Below are positions 1 through 8,339 of a stretch of DNA of 64,000 nucleotides, piece after piece (position 1 is the first letter of the stretch; the number at the start of each line of letters is the position of its first letter). The notes below the pieces were generated by a model that was not told the DNA's origin, ran no database searches, and saw nothing but the letters and a program-made list of their open reading frames with translations. The DNA lies in NCBI RefSeq assembly GCF_900103415.1, contig NZ_FMXB01000001.1, forward strand, positions 160,935-224,934. The letters run 5' to 3'. This DNA is from Methanobrevibacter millerae. GTDB lineage: Archaea > Methanobacteriota > Methanobacteria > Methanobacteriales > Methanobacteriaceae. Position numbers and translations under genes: made by a program.

Positions 1-1110
1 ACTTTAAAGGATGAAAACAGCCAAATCAAGGGAGTGATGTTCGGCGCTCGCCATAGACTTAAATTCAAGCCCGAAGATGGTATGAAAGTACTAATCGAAG
101 GAAAAATCGAGGTCTATAAGAATTATGGAACCTATCAGTTGTATGTAAGCGAGATTTCCAAAGACGGTATCGGTGATTTGCACAGGAAATACGAAAAATT
201 AAAGGAAAAACTTAATAAAGAAGGTCTCTTTGACCCTGCACACAAAAAGAAAATTCCTAATTTTCCAAAAAGAATCGGCGTTGTAACTGCTGCAAACGGT
301 GCAGCCATTAGAGACATCATAATAACCATTAAGAGACGCTGGCCATTGTGTGAAGTAATCCTTTTCCCTTCACTGGTTCAGGGAGAAAATGCGGCCCAAA
401 ACATTGTATATCAAATCAAAAGGTCTGAAAACTTTGATTTGGATACTCTGATTGTTGGAAGGGGAGGAGGAAGCATTGAGGATTTGTGGTCATTCAACGA
501 GGAAATCGTTGCAAGAGCAATTTATGAATGCCGCACGCCTGTAATAAGTGCAGTAGGTCATGAAATCGATTTCACGATAGCTGATTTTGTCGCTGATTTG
601 AGGGCGGCCACTCCGACAGCAGCAGCTGAGATTGCAGTTCCGCCTTATGCTGAAATCAGAAACGGCGTGGACCAGCTCGAGTCAAGGGCAAACCTTACCA
701 TCAACAAAAAACTTGATGAAAACAAGGCCAAACTGGAAGCCATTGTCTCAAAAAGACTGTTTAAAAATCCTCGCGAAATCTATGCTCCTAAGGAAATGAT
801 GCTTGACAATATTGTCAATCGCCTGGAGCATTCATCAGATTCATTGATTATGAAAAATAATGCAAAATTGGATTTGATTAAAAATTCAAAGGTATTTAAG
901 AATCCACAAGAGATTTTTGCAAAGCAGAAAGAAAGCTATCTCTTGCAGTTCTCCAAACTGGAGATTTTAAATCCATTGAATACTTTAAAAAGAGGTTATA
1001 CTTTAGCGAAAAGTGATGGAAAGGTTATTTCAAGTTCAAAGCAGTTGAAATCTGGTGACGTACTGGAAGTTGAATTTATGGATGGTAACGTTAATACGAA
1101 GGTGATTTAG
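1..1110 (+). CDS. xseA: Exodeoxyribonuclease VII large subunit, 5'-truncated by window edge
   Basis: Large subunit of exonuclease VII, which degrades single-stranded DNA to oligonucleotides together with the small subunit XseB. The open frame runs to base 1 without a start, so the N-terminus lies outside the window; 369 residues are visible. The first residues (LKDENSQIKGVMF) are the end of the N-terminal OB-fold. The catalytic domain follows with NGAAIRDI, VGRGGGSIEDLW and SAVGHEIDFTIADF, the family signatures, then a long helical region and a short C-terminal strand domain. xseB starts 2 bases after the stop, so the two are cotranscribed. The family is mainly bacterial; its presence in Methanobacteriales is usually put down to old transfer (inference). 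Confidence 0.95.
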   Translation, partial: TLKDENSQIKGVMFGARHRLKFKPEDGMKVLIEGKIEVYKNYGTYQLYVSEISKDGIGDLHRKYEKLKEKLNKEGLFDPAHKKKIPNFPKRIGVVTAANGAAIRDIIITIKRRWPLCEVILFPSLVQGENAAQNIVYQIKRSENFDLDTLIVGRGGGSIEDLWSFNEEIVARAIYECRTPVISAVGHEIDFTIADFVADLRAATPTAAAEIAVPPYAEIRNGVDQLESRANLTINKKLDENKAKLEAIVSKRLFKNPREIYAPKEMMLDNIVNRLEHSSDSLIMKNNAKLDLIKNSKVFKNPQEIFAKQKESYLLQFSKLEILNPLNTLKRGYTLAKSDGKVISSSKQLKSGDVLEVEFMDGNVNTKVI

Positions 1111-1111
1111 T

Positions 1112-1327
1112 ATGGAAAATGATAGTTTTGAAGATAATTTAAAAGAATTGGAAGAAATCGTTGCAAAATTGGAAAAAGGTGACGTTCCATTGGATGATGC
1201 GATTGAAGAGTTTAAAAAAGCCATGGATTTGGTAAAAGCTTGTGACGATAAACTGAAAGACGCCCAGGATACCATAGCAAAAATAGTTAATGACAATGGT
1301 GAAATAGTCGATTTTGACGTTGAATAA
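1112..1327 (+). CDS. xseB: Exodeoxyribonuclease VII small subunit
   Basis: Small helical subunit (71 residues, the usual 60-80) that binds XseA to make the active complex. The sequence has the family pattern: FEDNLKELEEIVAKLEKGDVPLDDAIEEF covers most of the conserved helical hairpin (quoted in part: LKELEEIVAKLEKGDVPLDD), followed by a second helix and an acidic tail. The ATG is 2 bases past the xseA stop and the ribosome binding site GGTGAT lies inside the xseA end. Confident by sequence and by its place behind xseA. Confidence 0.95.
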   Translation: MENDSFEDNLKELEEIVAKLEKGDVPLDDAIEEFKKAMDLVKACDDKLKDAQDTIAKIVNDNGEIVDFDVE

Positions 1328-1339
1328 ATTTGTGATAAT

Positions 1340-1777
1340 ATGAACAATAGCGTTTTGGGTCTTTTCCTGCCTGTATTGATGGTCGTTTTGGCAAATACGA
1401 TGTATAACGTCTGCACCAAATCAACGCCTTCAGAGGTAAATCCGTTCATTACGCTGTTTTTCACATATCTGGTTGCTGCGGCAGTTACTTTGGTATTGTT
1501 TTTCCTTTTCGGAAATTCAAGTGACATAACCTGTGAGATAGCTAACGTCAACTGGACTTCAATCGTTTTGGGAATTTCAATCGTTGGGCTTGAAACCGGC
1601 TATATACTGATGTATCGTGCGGGATGGAAAGTAAGCAACGGATCCATTGTTGCCAATATCTGCCTTGCGATTACGCTTCTTTTTGTCGGATACATCCTAT
1701 ATAAGGAGAATATTAATTTAAAGCAGATTTTAGGCATTGTTGTCTGCATGATAGGCCTAATCCTCATAACGAATTAA
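1340..1777 (+). CDS. Small EamA/DMT-type membrane protein
   Basis: Membrane protein of 145 residues with four to five hydrophobic segments, about residues 5-20, 38-56, 72-90, 104-120 and 127-143. The end (hydrophobic segment, YKENINLKQILGIVVCMIG) resembles the last helix pair of one EamA domain, so this is a half-size drug/metabolite-transporter type protein that would act as a dimer, as small multidrug resistance-like proteins do. The substrate cannot be read from the sequence. The start follows xseB by 12 bases with a weak TGTGAT ribosome binding site 3 bases before the ATG, suggesting cotranscription with xseAB without an obvious functional link. Confidence 0.6.
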   Translation: MNNSVLGLFLPVLMVVLANTMYNVCTKSTPSEVNPFITLFFTYLVAAAVTLVLFFLFGNSSDITCEIANVNWTSIVLGISIVGLETGYILMYRAGWKVSNGSIVANICLAITLLFVGYILYKENINLKQILGIVVCMIGLILITN

Positions 1778-1826
1778 CATAACTTTTATTTAATATGAAC
1801 TAAAAACAATATTATATTTAATTTTA

Positions 1827-2828
1827 ATGGGCGAAAATATGATAATCAGAACACCTGCTAGAATACACATAACCTTATTGGATTTAAATGGTTCTTATGG
1901 TAGAATTGACGGGGGAATAGGATTTTCCTTGCAAAACCCTCAGTTTATTTTAGAAAGCACTCAAACTGAAAGCGGAGTTACCGTTGAATTTGATGAAAGC
2001 ATTACTGATGAAGAAGCTATTGAAGAATGTAACCTGAAAATTAGACAGGCTTATGAAGACATCTGCAGTCATTTCGATTTGGATATTGGATTCAACTTTA
2101 AGGTTCACAACGCCTTTTCAGCACATTCAGGTTTCGGATCCGGAACTCAGATTGCCCTTGCAACGGCTAAGTTAATCTGTGAAACTGTCGGAATCGAAAA
2201 GGGATCAGTTGAACTGTCCACAATCGTTGGAAGGGGAGGAACCTCAGGTATTGGAACTTACGGCTTTGAAGACGGAGGATTCATAGCTGACGGAGGACAC
2301 AGTTTAAAGGAAAAGGCAACATTCCTGCCTTCTTCAGCATCAAGTGCATCTCCACCGCCACTTATTGGAAGATATGAGTTTCCACAGGAATGGGATGTGC
2401 TGGTAGCCATTCCACCATACGGACTTTCAATTCACGACGGTGAAGAGATTAATTTATTCCAGAAATTCTGTCCGCTTCCGCAAAGGGAAGTCGAACAGCT
2501 CTCACACATCGTTTTCATGAATATGATTCCTGCAATGCTTGAAAAGGATATTGAAGCTTTCGGCAAATGCATTGATGAAATTCACAAAAGAGGTTTCCAG
2601 AAGGCTGAATTAACGTTATACGATGAAAGGATGCATAATCTGATGCAGCATTTGCGCGATAACGGTGCATACGGTGTTGGTATGAGTTCATTCGGACCTA
2701 CAATTTATTCCGTTGTAGATGATAGAAACCGTGAAAGCGTCTTAAAAGCAACCAGGGAATTTTTGGGCGAAGACGCTCCAATATTTATAACTAAAGGTCA
2801 AAACAGTGGTTATGTAATAGAAAAATAA
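1827..2828 (+). CDS. Beta-ribofuranosylaminobenzene 5'-phosphate synthase
   Basis: GHMP-kinase-fold enzyme that joins p-hydroxybenzoate/p-aminobenzoate to phosphoribosyl pyrophosphate, the first committed step of methanopterin biosynthesis (RFAP synthase, MptG). Family signatures seen: TPARIHITLLDLNG at the N-terminus, GGIGFSLQ, a GHMP-type glycine/serine loop SAHSGFGSGTQIALA near residue 95-110, and GRGGTSGIGTYGF. Length 333 is normal. Two in-frame starts exist, 1827 and 1839. The box TTATATTTA at about 1812-1820 would place transcription start close to 1839, so a leaderless message starting at 1839 (MIIRTPARIH) is as likely as the longer form. Followed by a hairpin terminator at 2820-2853. 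Confidence 0.93.
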   Translation: MGENMIIRTPARIHITLLDLNGSYGRIDGGIGFSLQNPQFILESTQTESGVTVEFDESITDEEAIEECNLKIRQAYEDICSHFDLDIGFNFKVHNAFSAHSGFGSGTQIALATAKLICETVGIEKGSVELSTIVGRGGTSGIGTYGFEDGGFIADGGHSLKEKATFLPSSASSASPPPLIGRYEFPQEWDVLVAIPPYGLSIHDGEEINLFQKFCPLPQREVEQLSHIVFMNMIPAMLEKDIEAFGKCIDEIHKRGFQKAELTLYDERMHNLMQHLRDNGAYGVGMSSFGPTIYSVVDDRNRESVLKATREFLGEDAPIFITKGQNSGYVIEK

Positions 2829-2853
2829 TCACTTTTTCAATTCTTTTTTTTTT
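2820..2853 (+). terminator. Hairpin plus T-run after RFAP synthase gene
   Basis: GAAAAA (2820-2825) pairs with TTTTTC (2833-2838) and is followed by a run of ten T (2844-2853). It overlaps the stop codon of the gene and ends exactly at the stop of the convergent nuclease gene. Confidence 0.6.
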
Positions 2854-3565
2854 AATCAAAATCCTTATAGCAGATTTCTTCGTAAGTGCAGAATCTGCAA
2901 ATGTACTGTCTGTTTTTCGGGAATTTTCCGGCATTTACTTTCTCTCTTACTTTATATAATGTATCTATTCCCTCTTCTAGCTCTTTTGAGTGCATGAATT
3001 TCCTTTTGTTTTCCTCGTCTTCAAAGTACAAAACTCTCAGCTTATTGTCCTTTGTGAAAAATATTCCTGCACCGATGACGTCACGGTCATAGGCGCTTTC
3101 AACAAGCATCTTGTAGTATCCAAGCTCCAGGCGGCACTTGCTGAACGAGGATGAGGAACCTGTCTTGTAGTCTATTACTATCAGTTCTCCTGAGGAATTT
3201 TCCAAAATCAAATCGGTAATGCCCGTAAAGTTATGGGTTTCATTTGTAAGGTATTCCTCCTGGCTGAAAATCTTAAAGTCCTTTTCAATCAGCGCCAGCT
3301 TAAAAAAGTCAGACAGGCTTTCAAGATGAACGTCAATGTCATCAACGCCGATGTTCAGCTGCTCGGATATCAAATCAAGGAAGTATCTCGGATTTTCCTG
3401 AGGGTTGTCCCCGTATATTTCGGCGTACTTTTCAGCTATTAGATGAACGTCGCTTCCCAGTGCCATGTATTCGTTTGGAGGGACTTCAATCTCGTCGATA
3501 TAACGGTATTTGAATTCCCTAGGACATTTGATATAAGTGTTTATTTTCGATTTTGACATTCGCAT
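2852..3565 (-). CDS. PD-(D/E)XK nuclease, Cas4/RecB-like, iron-sulfur type
   Basis: 237-residue nuclease of the PD-(D/E)XK superfamily (RecB C-terminal/Cas4-like). Seen in order: N-terminal YIKCPREF with a single cysteine near residue 14; a helix with ALGSDVHLIAEKY (the active-site histidine motif); GITDLI and then IDYKTG (motif D...DxK); LELGYYKML, a QxxxY-like helix; and a C-terminal cluster ICRFCTYEEIC. One N-terminal plus three C-terminal cysteines is the pattern that holds a 4Fe-4S cluster in Cas4 and AddB. No CRISPR array or other cas gene lies in the window, so a general DNA repair or processing role is more likely. There is no ribosome binding site before either ATG (3565, 3559), which suggests a leaderless transcript. 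Confidence 0.75.
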   Translation of the reverse strand: MRMSKSKINTYIKCPREFKYRYIDEIEVPPNEYMALGSDVHLIAEKYAEIYGDNPQENPRYFLDLISEQLNIGVDDIDVHLESLSDFFKLALIEKDFKIFSQEEYLTNETHNFTGITDLILENSSGELIVIDYKTGSSSSFSKCRLELGYYKMLVESAYDRDVIGAGIFFTKDNKLRVLYFEDEENKRKFMHSKELEEGIDTLYKVREKVNAGKFPKNRQYICRFCTYEEICYKDFD

Positions 3566-3721
3566 ATTCTATTATTTGATTAACAAATTATTAAAAATGA
3601 TAGCATTAAATATTCTTTTTTATAAAGATAACTATGATTCAGATTTAATATTTAATAGGAAATTCGATAGATTGGAAGAAATGATTGAGAAAAACAAAGG
3701 ATTAATATTTTTGGTGAAACT

Positions 3722-4651
3722 ATGAGAACTATGGAATGGGAAGACAATAGATTGAAATTAATAGACCAGACGAAACTTCCGGATGAATTGACTTACGTTT
3801 ACTGCGAAAATTATCATGAGGTCATTGTGGCAATCCGAGACATGATTGTTCGTGGCGCTCCGGCAATCGGTGTTGCCGCAGGATTTGGAATGGCTCTTGC
3901 CTATCTGGATGGCGAGGATTTGGATAAGGCAGCCGATGAAATCAAGGCCGCAAGACCAACGGCCATCAATCTCTTCTGGGCAGTTGACAGGGTATTGGGT
4001 AGCGATAATCCCCTTGACGAAGCCCTGAAGATGTATCAGGAAGACATCGATACCAACATGGCAATCGGAAAGTACGGCGCTGAGGTAATCGATGACGGCG
4101 ATACGGTATTGACACACTGCAATGCTGGAGCTCTTGCATGTGTTGATTACGGAACCGCCCTTGGAGTATTCAGGGCAGCCCGTGATGCAGGAAAAAGCAT
4201 TAACGTAATATGTGATGAAACAAGGCCAAGAGGCCAGGGTGCCAGCTTGAGCGTTTGGGAAATGCAGCAGGAAAACATTCCGGTCAAACTGATTCCGGAT
4301 GTCGCTTCAGGATTTCTGATGTCTCAGGGAAAAATCGACAAGGTCGTAATCGGCGCAGACAGGATTGCAAAAGGCGGTGTCGTCAACAAGATTGGTTCAT
4401 TCATGGTTGCGATGGCAGCAAAACAGCATGACGTTCCATTCTATGTGGCAGCTCCCCTATCAACCTTTGATTTTGACGCATCAATCTTTGATACGGTTAT
4501 AGAAGAGCGTGATGGCGATGAGGTAAGGTATTATGGTGGTGCCAGGATCTGTCCTGAAGGCACTGAAGTAATCAATCCGGCTTTCGACATCACTCCTAGC
4601 GAATTCATTACCGGTATCATTACTGAAAACGGCATTATTGATCCTATTTAA
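3722..4651 (+). CDS. mtnA: S-methyl-5-thioribose-1-phosphate isomerase-like (eIF2B-alpha family)
   Basis: 309-residue aldose-ketose isomerase of the MtnA/eIF2B family, which converts methylthioribose 1-phosphate, or in archaea possibly 5-deoxyribose 1-phosphate, to the ribulose form during salvage of 5'-deoxynucleosides. Conserved features: IVRGAPAIGVAAGFG near residue 43, HCNAGALA with the catalytic cysteine near residue 137, CDETRPRGQGA with the catalytic aspartate region, and GADRIAKGGVVNKIGS. These are specific for MtnA rather than for translation factor eIF2B. GGTGA (3713-3717) stands 4 bases before ATG 3722; a second ATG at 3731 is possible. It stands alone between two minus-strand genes. 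The exact substrate is not proven by sequence. Confidence 0.9.
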   Translation: MRTMEWEDNRLKLIDQTKLPDELTYVYCENYHEVIVAIRDMIVRGAPAIGVAAGFGMALAYLDGEDLDKAADEIKAARPTAINLFWAVDRVLGSDNPLDEALKMYQEDIDTNMAIGKYGAEVIDDGDTVLTHCNAGALACVDYGTALGVFRAARDAGKSINVICDETRPRGQGASLSVWEMQQENIPVKLIPDVASGFLMSQGKIDKVVIGADRIAKGGVVNKIGSFMVAMAAKQHDVPFYVAAPLSTFDFDASIFDTVIEERDGDEVRYYGGARICPEGTEVINPAFDITPSEFITGIITENGIIDPI

Positions 4652-4667
4652 AATAAATGAAATAATT

Positions 4668-5861
4668 CTAATCACGGATAATGGTCTTGTTTTCCCACGT
4701 AGTTAACTTATAGCCGTTTTTTTGATGTTCAATATTTTCCATAGGCACCAGAGGTATTTTGCCGAGCCCACCGGGGGAATTGAACACGTATGTCGGCTTG
4801 CACATTCCGCTGGTTCTTCCTTCCAGATGCTTCATAATCTCCAGACCTTTTTCAATATCGACCTGGAAGTGCTTGGTGCCCTTGATGTCTTTTGGATGGA
4901 AGAGATAATACGGTATTACGCGGTATTTCTGCAGTTCCTCATTTGTCTTTTGAATGCAGTATTTGTCGTCATTAATGTTATGCAACAACACCATCTGATT
5001 TCTTACGAGAACTCCATGGTCAGTCAATGTATCGACAGCCCTTACGGCCTCCGGAGTAATCTCGCAGGCATGATTGAACTGCGTTGACACGTTAACCTTA
5101 TACTTTCTAAGAAGAACGGCCAGTTCATTGTCAATTCTGAATGGAAGGGTTGCCAGTGTCCTTGTTCCGACTCTCATCACATCAACATGATTTATCTGGG
5201 ACAATCTATTAAATATGTACTCCAATTTATCGTTCGGCAATAGCAATGCGTCTCCGCCGGTAACCAGCACTTCCCTTATGCTTTCATGATTTTCAATGAA
5301 TTCTATTGATTCGTCAATGTCTGATTTGGAAGTGTGCTTTTCGGTGTTTCCGATTAGTCTGCGGCGCTGGCAGTGTCTGCAAAGCATCGGGCAGGCATTG
5401 GTGACATTGATTATCAGCTTGTTGGGATATCTTCTTGTGATTTTTCCTAAAGGATTGGACTGTTCCTCCTTCATGGGATCAAGCTCTCCGTCCTCATCCA
5501 GTTCCTCAATGTTCGGAATGGACTGCAGCTTTATGGGACAGTCGGGATTGTCAAAATCAATAAGTGAAAAGTAATATGGAGTTATTGCAAATCTGTATCT
5601 TTCGCTGACTTCTTTAATGTGTTCGTATTCATCATCTGAAAGGCTTGTGTATTTTGAAATTTCGTCAGCTGTACAAATGCGATTCTTTAATTGCCATTTC
5701 GGATTGTTCCAGTCTTCTTCACCTGCATTCAATTCATTCAGGATTTTACTTTTGTTATTTTCATATATTTTTTTAGAAAATTCGCTAAAACCGGTTCTAA
5801 CCTTTGACTTGTGCTTCATATCGTCAATAGCTATTTCATCAAGCTCTCTGGAACGAATCAA
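4668..5861 (-). CDS. kamA: KamA-family lysine 2,3-aminomutase (radical SAM, PLP)
   Basis: Radical SAM aminomutase moving an amino group from C2 to C3, usually lysine to beta-lysine, which methanogens acetylate to the osmolyte N-epsilon-acetyl-beta-lysine. The radical SAM motif CPMLCRHC (CX3CX2C) sits near residue 156, followed by VLVTGGDALLL and later GTRTLATLPFRI and YYLFHPKDIKGTKHF, typical of KamA. No acetyltransferase (ablB) lies next to it, so a glutamate-specific member cannot be excluded. The start is a problem: the best canonical codon is TTG 5861 without a ribosome binding site, whereas a strong GGAGTGA (5899-5893) sits upstream in the same frame in front of ATT/ATA codons (5888/5885). 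The next ATG is at 5819. See findings. Confidence 0.88.
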   Translation of the reverse strand: MIRSRELDEIAIDDMKHKSKVRTGFSEFSKKIYENNKSKILNELNAGEEDWNNPKWQLKNRICTADEISKYTSLSDDEYEHIKEVSERYRFAITPYYFSLIDFDNPDCPIKLQSIPNIEELDEDGELDPMKEEQSNPLGKITRRYPNKLIINVTNACPMLCRHCQRRRLIGNTEKHTSKSDIDESIEFIENHESIREVLVTGGDALLLPNDKLEYIFNRLSQINHVDVMRVGTRTLATLPFRIDNELAVLLRKYKVNVSTQFNHACEITPEAVRAVDTLTDHGVLVRNQMVLLHNINDDKYCIQKTNEELQKYRVIPYYLFHPKDIKGTKHFQVDIEKGLEIMKHLEGRTSGMCKPTYVFNSPGGLGKIPLVPMENIEHQKNGYKLTTWENKTIIRD

Positions 5862-5929
5862 TGATTTTTCTCTATTGATGTTTATAATATCTCACTCCAT
5901 ATTGAATATCTTTTTTATATGATTATGAT

Positions 5930-5945
5930 TTTGTTCATGAACAAA
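5930..5945. promoter_or_regulatory. Perfect 16-bp palindrome downstream of kamA TATA box
   Basis: TTTGTTCATGAACAAA is a perfect inverted repeat. On the minus strand it starts where the TATA box AATATATATT (5953-5944, preceded by an A-rich BRE) ends, so it lies between TATA box and the expected transcription start of kamA near 5920. That is the classic place for a repressor operator in archaea. No regulator gene is adjacent. Confidence 0.55.
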
Positions 5946-6006
5946 TATATATTTTTTTTCATACCTAAATTTTCAATAGATTTTTTTTCGCATAATGAAA
6001 TGGTGG

Positions 6007-7008
6007 TCATTTGGAAGTTATCCTTGCATCGATTGCCACGTGCCACTCTCCTGGGGATGTGGACTTGACCTTTCGTGTATTTGTTATCTCAACGTTTTTG
6101 CCGGCTTTCAATGCAGCATCACTTAACCTTTTTGTACCCTGTTCATACCCATCTGAGAATTCATAATAGTTGATTGTTCCACCATCTTCAATCAGATTCA
6201 TTGCAACATCAAGGAAATCATAGGCAAGGCCGGGAAGGTTCATGATTATCCTGTCGAACTTGCATTTAAATGATGAAGATATTTCTCTCGCATCGCCGCA
6301 GATGGCTTCAACGTTTTTGAGCTTGTTTAACCTGATGTTTTCTTTGAAATACTTTATCGCATTTTCATTGATGTCAACGCCGGTAATCTCAACGTCATTG
6401 TTTCTGGCTATCACCACCGGAAACGGACCTATTCCGCAGAACATGTCCAGAATATTTTCTCCGTCATGAACGCTATCGCTTACGCGTTTTCTTTCGGTTG
6501 CAAGCCTTGGTGAAAAGTAGACTTCGCAGACGTTAAGCTTCAGTCTTGCCCCATGCTCCTTGTGGATTGTAATGGGATTGTCCTCACCGGCAATCAGCTC
6601 CAGGTCCCTTATTCTGATGGTTCCATGCACGGCGCTTTTCTTCATGTAGATTGACCTTCTTTTGGTGAAGTCCAGCGTTGCCTTTCCTATAATGTTTTTC
6701 TTTTCTTCCAGTTCATCGGGAATCTCTAAAATAACAATATCGCCGATAGTGTCGAAGGAAGTTTTCAGATTCTCGATTTCTTCTTCGCTCAGTTCGTCTT
6801 CAAGCAGTTCGGAGAAATTGTGGGGATGGGTATTTAGCTCTTCCAGGTCAGCATCGACGATTTCATAGCCTTCAATATCTTCCTTCACCGGAATGTAACC
6901 GTAGTCCTTTTCGGCTTTTATGCGGTAATCCATTCTCATTAATTCCTTTTCAATTAACTCCTTTCGAACGTCATTAAGCTTTTTTAATGGAACCTTCACT
7001 GATTTCAT
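6007..7008 (-). CDS. trm5: tRNA (guanine37-N1)-methyltransferase, Trm5 family
   Basis: Class I SAM-dependent methyltransferase that makes m1G37 next to the anticodon and so prevents +1 frameshifting. The 333-residue protein has an N-terminal domain of about 115 residues, a THUMP-free linker with the strand-rich part around VHGTIRIRDLELIAG, then the Rossmann fold: DMFCGIGPFPVVIA (motif I), GVDINENAI, GDARE and IMNLPGLAYDF (the NLP catalytic motif), ending with the family stretch STSPGEWHVAIDARI. Length and motifs fit archaeal Trm5b. It is divergent from dphB with only 39 bases between the two start codons, so their promoters overlap. Confidence 0.92.
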   Translation of the reverse strand: MKSVKVPLKKLNDVRKELIEKELMRMDYRIKAEKDYGYIPVKEDIEGYEIVDADLEELNTHPHNFSELLEDELSEEEIENLKTSFDTIGDIVILEIPDELEEKKNIIGKATLDFTKRRSIYMKKSAVHGTIRIRDLELIAGEDNPITIHKEHGARLKLNVCEVYFSPRLATERKRVSDSVHDGENILDMFCGIGPFPVVIARNNDVEITGVDINENAIKYFKENIRLNKLKNVEAICGDAREISSSFKCKFDRIIMNLPGLAYDFLDVAMNLIEDGGTINYYEFSDGYEQGTKRLSDAALKAGKNVEITNTRKVKSTSPGEWHVAIDARITSK

Positions 7009-7047
7009 AATAACTTTTTTATGTTTTATTCAATATATATTAATATC

Positions 7048-7839
7048 ATGTTTTATTTAGTAGGTTTAGGTTTATTTGATGAAAAGGATATTTCCCTAAA
7101 GGGTTTGGAATGTTTAAAAAATGTAGATAAGATTTATGCCGAATTCTTCACTTCCCGCTTGTTCGGTTCAAGTTTTGATGAAATTGAATCCTTAATCGGT
7201 AAAAAGATTGAGGTTCTTGTCAGGGGTGAAGTCGAAGAGGAGCACAAATTCATTGAAGAGGCAAGGGATTCTGACGTTGCGCTGATTACCGGAGGAGATC
7301 CCCTTATTGCAACTACTCACAGTGATTTTCTTATTCAGTGCTCCAAAAAGGGAATAGAATATGAGGTCATTCACGGATCATCAATTTTATCTTCCGCTCC
7401 GGCTATTTCCGGGCTTCAGGGATACAAGTTCGGTAAGGTGACAACCATTCCGTTCCCGGACTATAATTTCTATCCTAAATCTCCATATATGGCAATTGAA
7501 GAGAACCTGAAGTCAAATCTTCACACCCTCGTTCTGCTTGACATTCAGGCACACAATGACCGCTACATGACGGTTAACGAAGGCCTGGAATACCTGATGA
7601 ATATACGCGATAGTCTGGATTACGACGGATTGGTCGGTGAAGATACTCTGGCTGTAGGTATTGCCCGCGTAGGTTCAAGCGACGTTGTCGTAAAGGCGGG
7701 AAAAATATCTGATTTAATCGATTTTGACTTTGGAGGACCGCTTCACTGCATCGTTATACCTGCCGAATTACATATCGTTGAGGCTGAGTATCTCGTTGAG
7801 ATTGCAGGCGCCGATTCTTCCATTCTGGATGATGTTTAA
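7048..7839 (+). CDS. dphB: Diphthine synthase
   Basis: SAM-dependent methyltransferase of the tetrapyrrole-methylase fold that trimethylates the modified histidine of elongation factor aEF2 on the way to diphthamide. The start MFYLVGLGLFDEKDIS is the family N-terminus; GGDPLIATTHSD near residue 88, FPDYNFYPKSPY and the C-terminal FGGPLHCIVIPAELH are also typical. I chose ATG 7048 rather than the in-frame ATG 7021 because the extra nine residues are not part of the family; no ribosome binding site precedes it, so the message is probably leaderless. 263 residues. Its stop lies one base before the inferred end of the minus-strand RNA gene. Confidence 0.93.
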   Translation: MFYLVGLGLFDEKDISLKGLECLKNVDKIYAEFFTSRLFGSSFDEIESLIGKKIEVLVRGEVEEEHKFIEEARDSDVALITGGDPLIATTHSDFLIQCSKKGIEYEVIHGSSILSSAPAISGLQGYKFGKVTTIPFPDYNFYPKSPYMAIEENLKSNLHTLVLLDIQAHNDRYMTVNEGLEYLMNIRDSLDYDGLVGEDTLAVGIARVGSSDVVVKAGKISDLIDFDFGGPLHCIVIPAELHIVEAEYLVEIAGADSSILDDV

Positions 7840-7840
7840 T

Positions 7841-7965
7841 AAAAAATAGGGGAAGAAGAAGTAGAGATTTACTGTCTACTTCATTCTGTTTGGTGTATTG
7901 AACAAATCTGGAGATTAAATAATATTAAATTTGTTCTATTAGACATGAAGTTTTTTTCATATCGT
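7841..7965 (-). ncRNA. Putative small RNA, copy 1 of a tandem pair
   Basis: Minus-strand unit of about 125 nt inferred from sequence only. Promoter: BRE-like AAAAAGA and TTTATATA (7993-7986), 21 bases before the conserved ACGAT where the RNA should begin. Structure: a 5' hairpin GAUAUGAA/UUCAUGUC; a middle stem GAACAAAU/AUUUGUUC whose loop holds UAAUCUCCA (7917-7909), complementary to a GGAGAUUA-type ribosome binding site; a 3' hairpin GAAGUAGA/UCUACUUC (7882-7875 with 7865-7858), then UUCUUCCCC and a T-run (7846-7841) as terminator. The same three hairpins and the same promoter spacing recur at 8221-8339. No open frame of note. Alternative: a duplicated leader for the plus-strand adhesin. 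Confidence 0.55.
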
Positions 7966-8220
7966 TTAATATTATGTTTTAATTATATATAAATCTTTTT
8001 ATGGTAATACTCTATTATGATTAAAATTTTCTTGTTTTAGGCTTTAAATCCATATTTAATGATGTCTTGATTAGTATTTTTTAAAAATCACGGTTTTAAT
8101 TCGAAATTTGGCTATAAAATCATTAAGTTAATTATTGATATTGTGTTTTTATTTGTTAAACGTTAAAATAAGCGATTGTGTTGGAGCAATAGTTATTTTT
8201 ATGGTGTAGGTGATTAGGGG

Positions 8221-8339
8221 AGGGGGGAAGTAGAATCATTTAGTTCTACTTCGTGTTTTTAATTGCAATGAACTAAATTTGGAGATTATAAAATGATCGA
8301 CTGATGTTCATTGTAGACATGAATTTTATTTCACATCGT
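8221..8339 (-). ncRNA. Putative small RNA, copy 2 of a tandem pair
   Basis: Paralogue of the unit at 7841-7965, 374 bases further on. The promoter AAAGATTTATATA (TTTATATA 8367-8360) is again exactly 21 bases before ACGAT. The 5' hairpin is GAUGUGAA/UUCAUGUC (one A-U pair of copy 1 has become G-U), the middle stem is CAAUGAAC/GUUCAUUG (8313-8306 with 8273-8266) with different flanking pairs but the same UAAUCUCCA in the loop (8288-8280), and the 3' hairpin is a 9-bp GAAGUAGAA/UUCUACUUC (8252-8244 with 8235-8227). It ends in a C-rich tail, not in a T-run, so the 3' end is less certain and could reach about 8208. Confidence 0.5.

Noticed and set aside
1036..1551. 171-residue open frame on the minus strand over xseB
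   Set aside because: Lies fully over three well supported plus-strand genes and shows only composition-driven lysine/serine stretches.
2852..3565. Cas4-like nuclease as sign of a CRISPR locus
   Set aside because: No CRISPR array, no other cas gene in the window; stand-alone nucleases of this type are common in archaea.
3537..3725. 62-residue open frame between the nuclease and mtnA
   Set aside because: Low-complexity hydrophobic translation of AT-rich promoter DNA, overlaps the mtnA start, no ribosome binding site.
7985..7996. TATATAAATC read as a plus-strand TATA box for the adhesin
   Set aside because: The A-rich BRE lies on the minus-strand side (AAAAAGATTTATATA), and no plus-strand gene starts within 500 bases; the minus-strand reading explains the conserved spacing to ACGAT in both copies.
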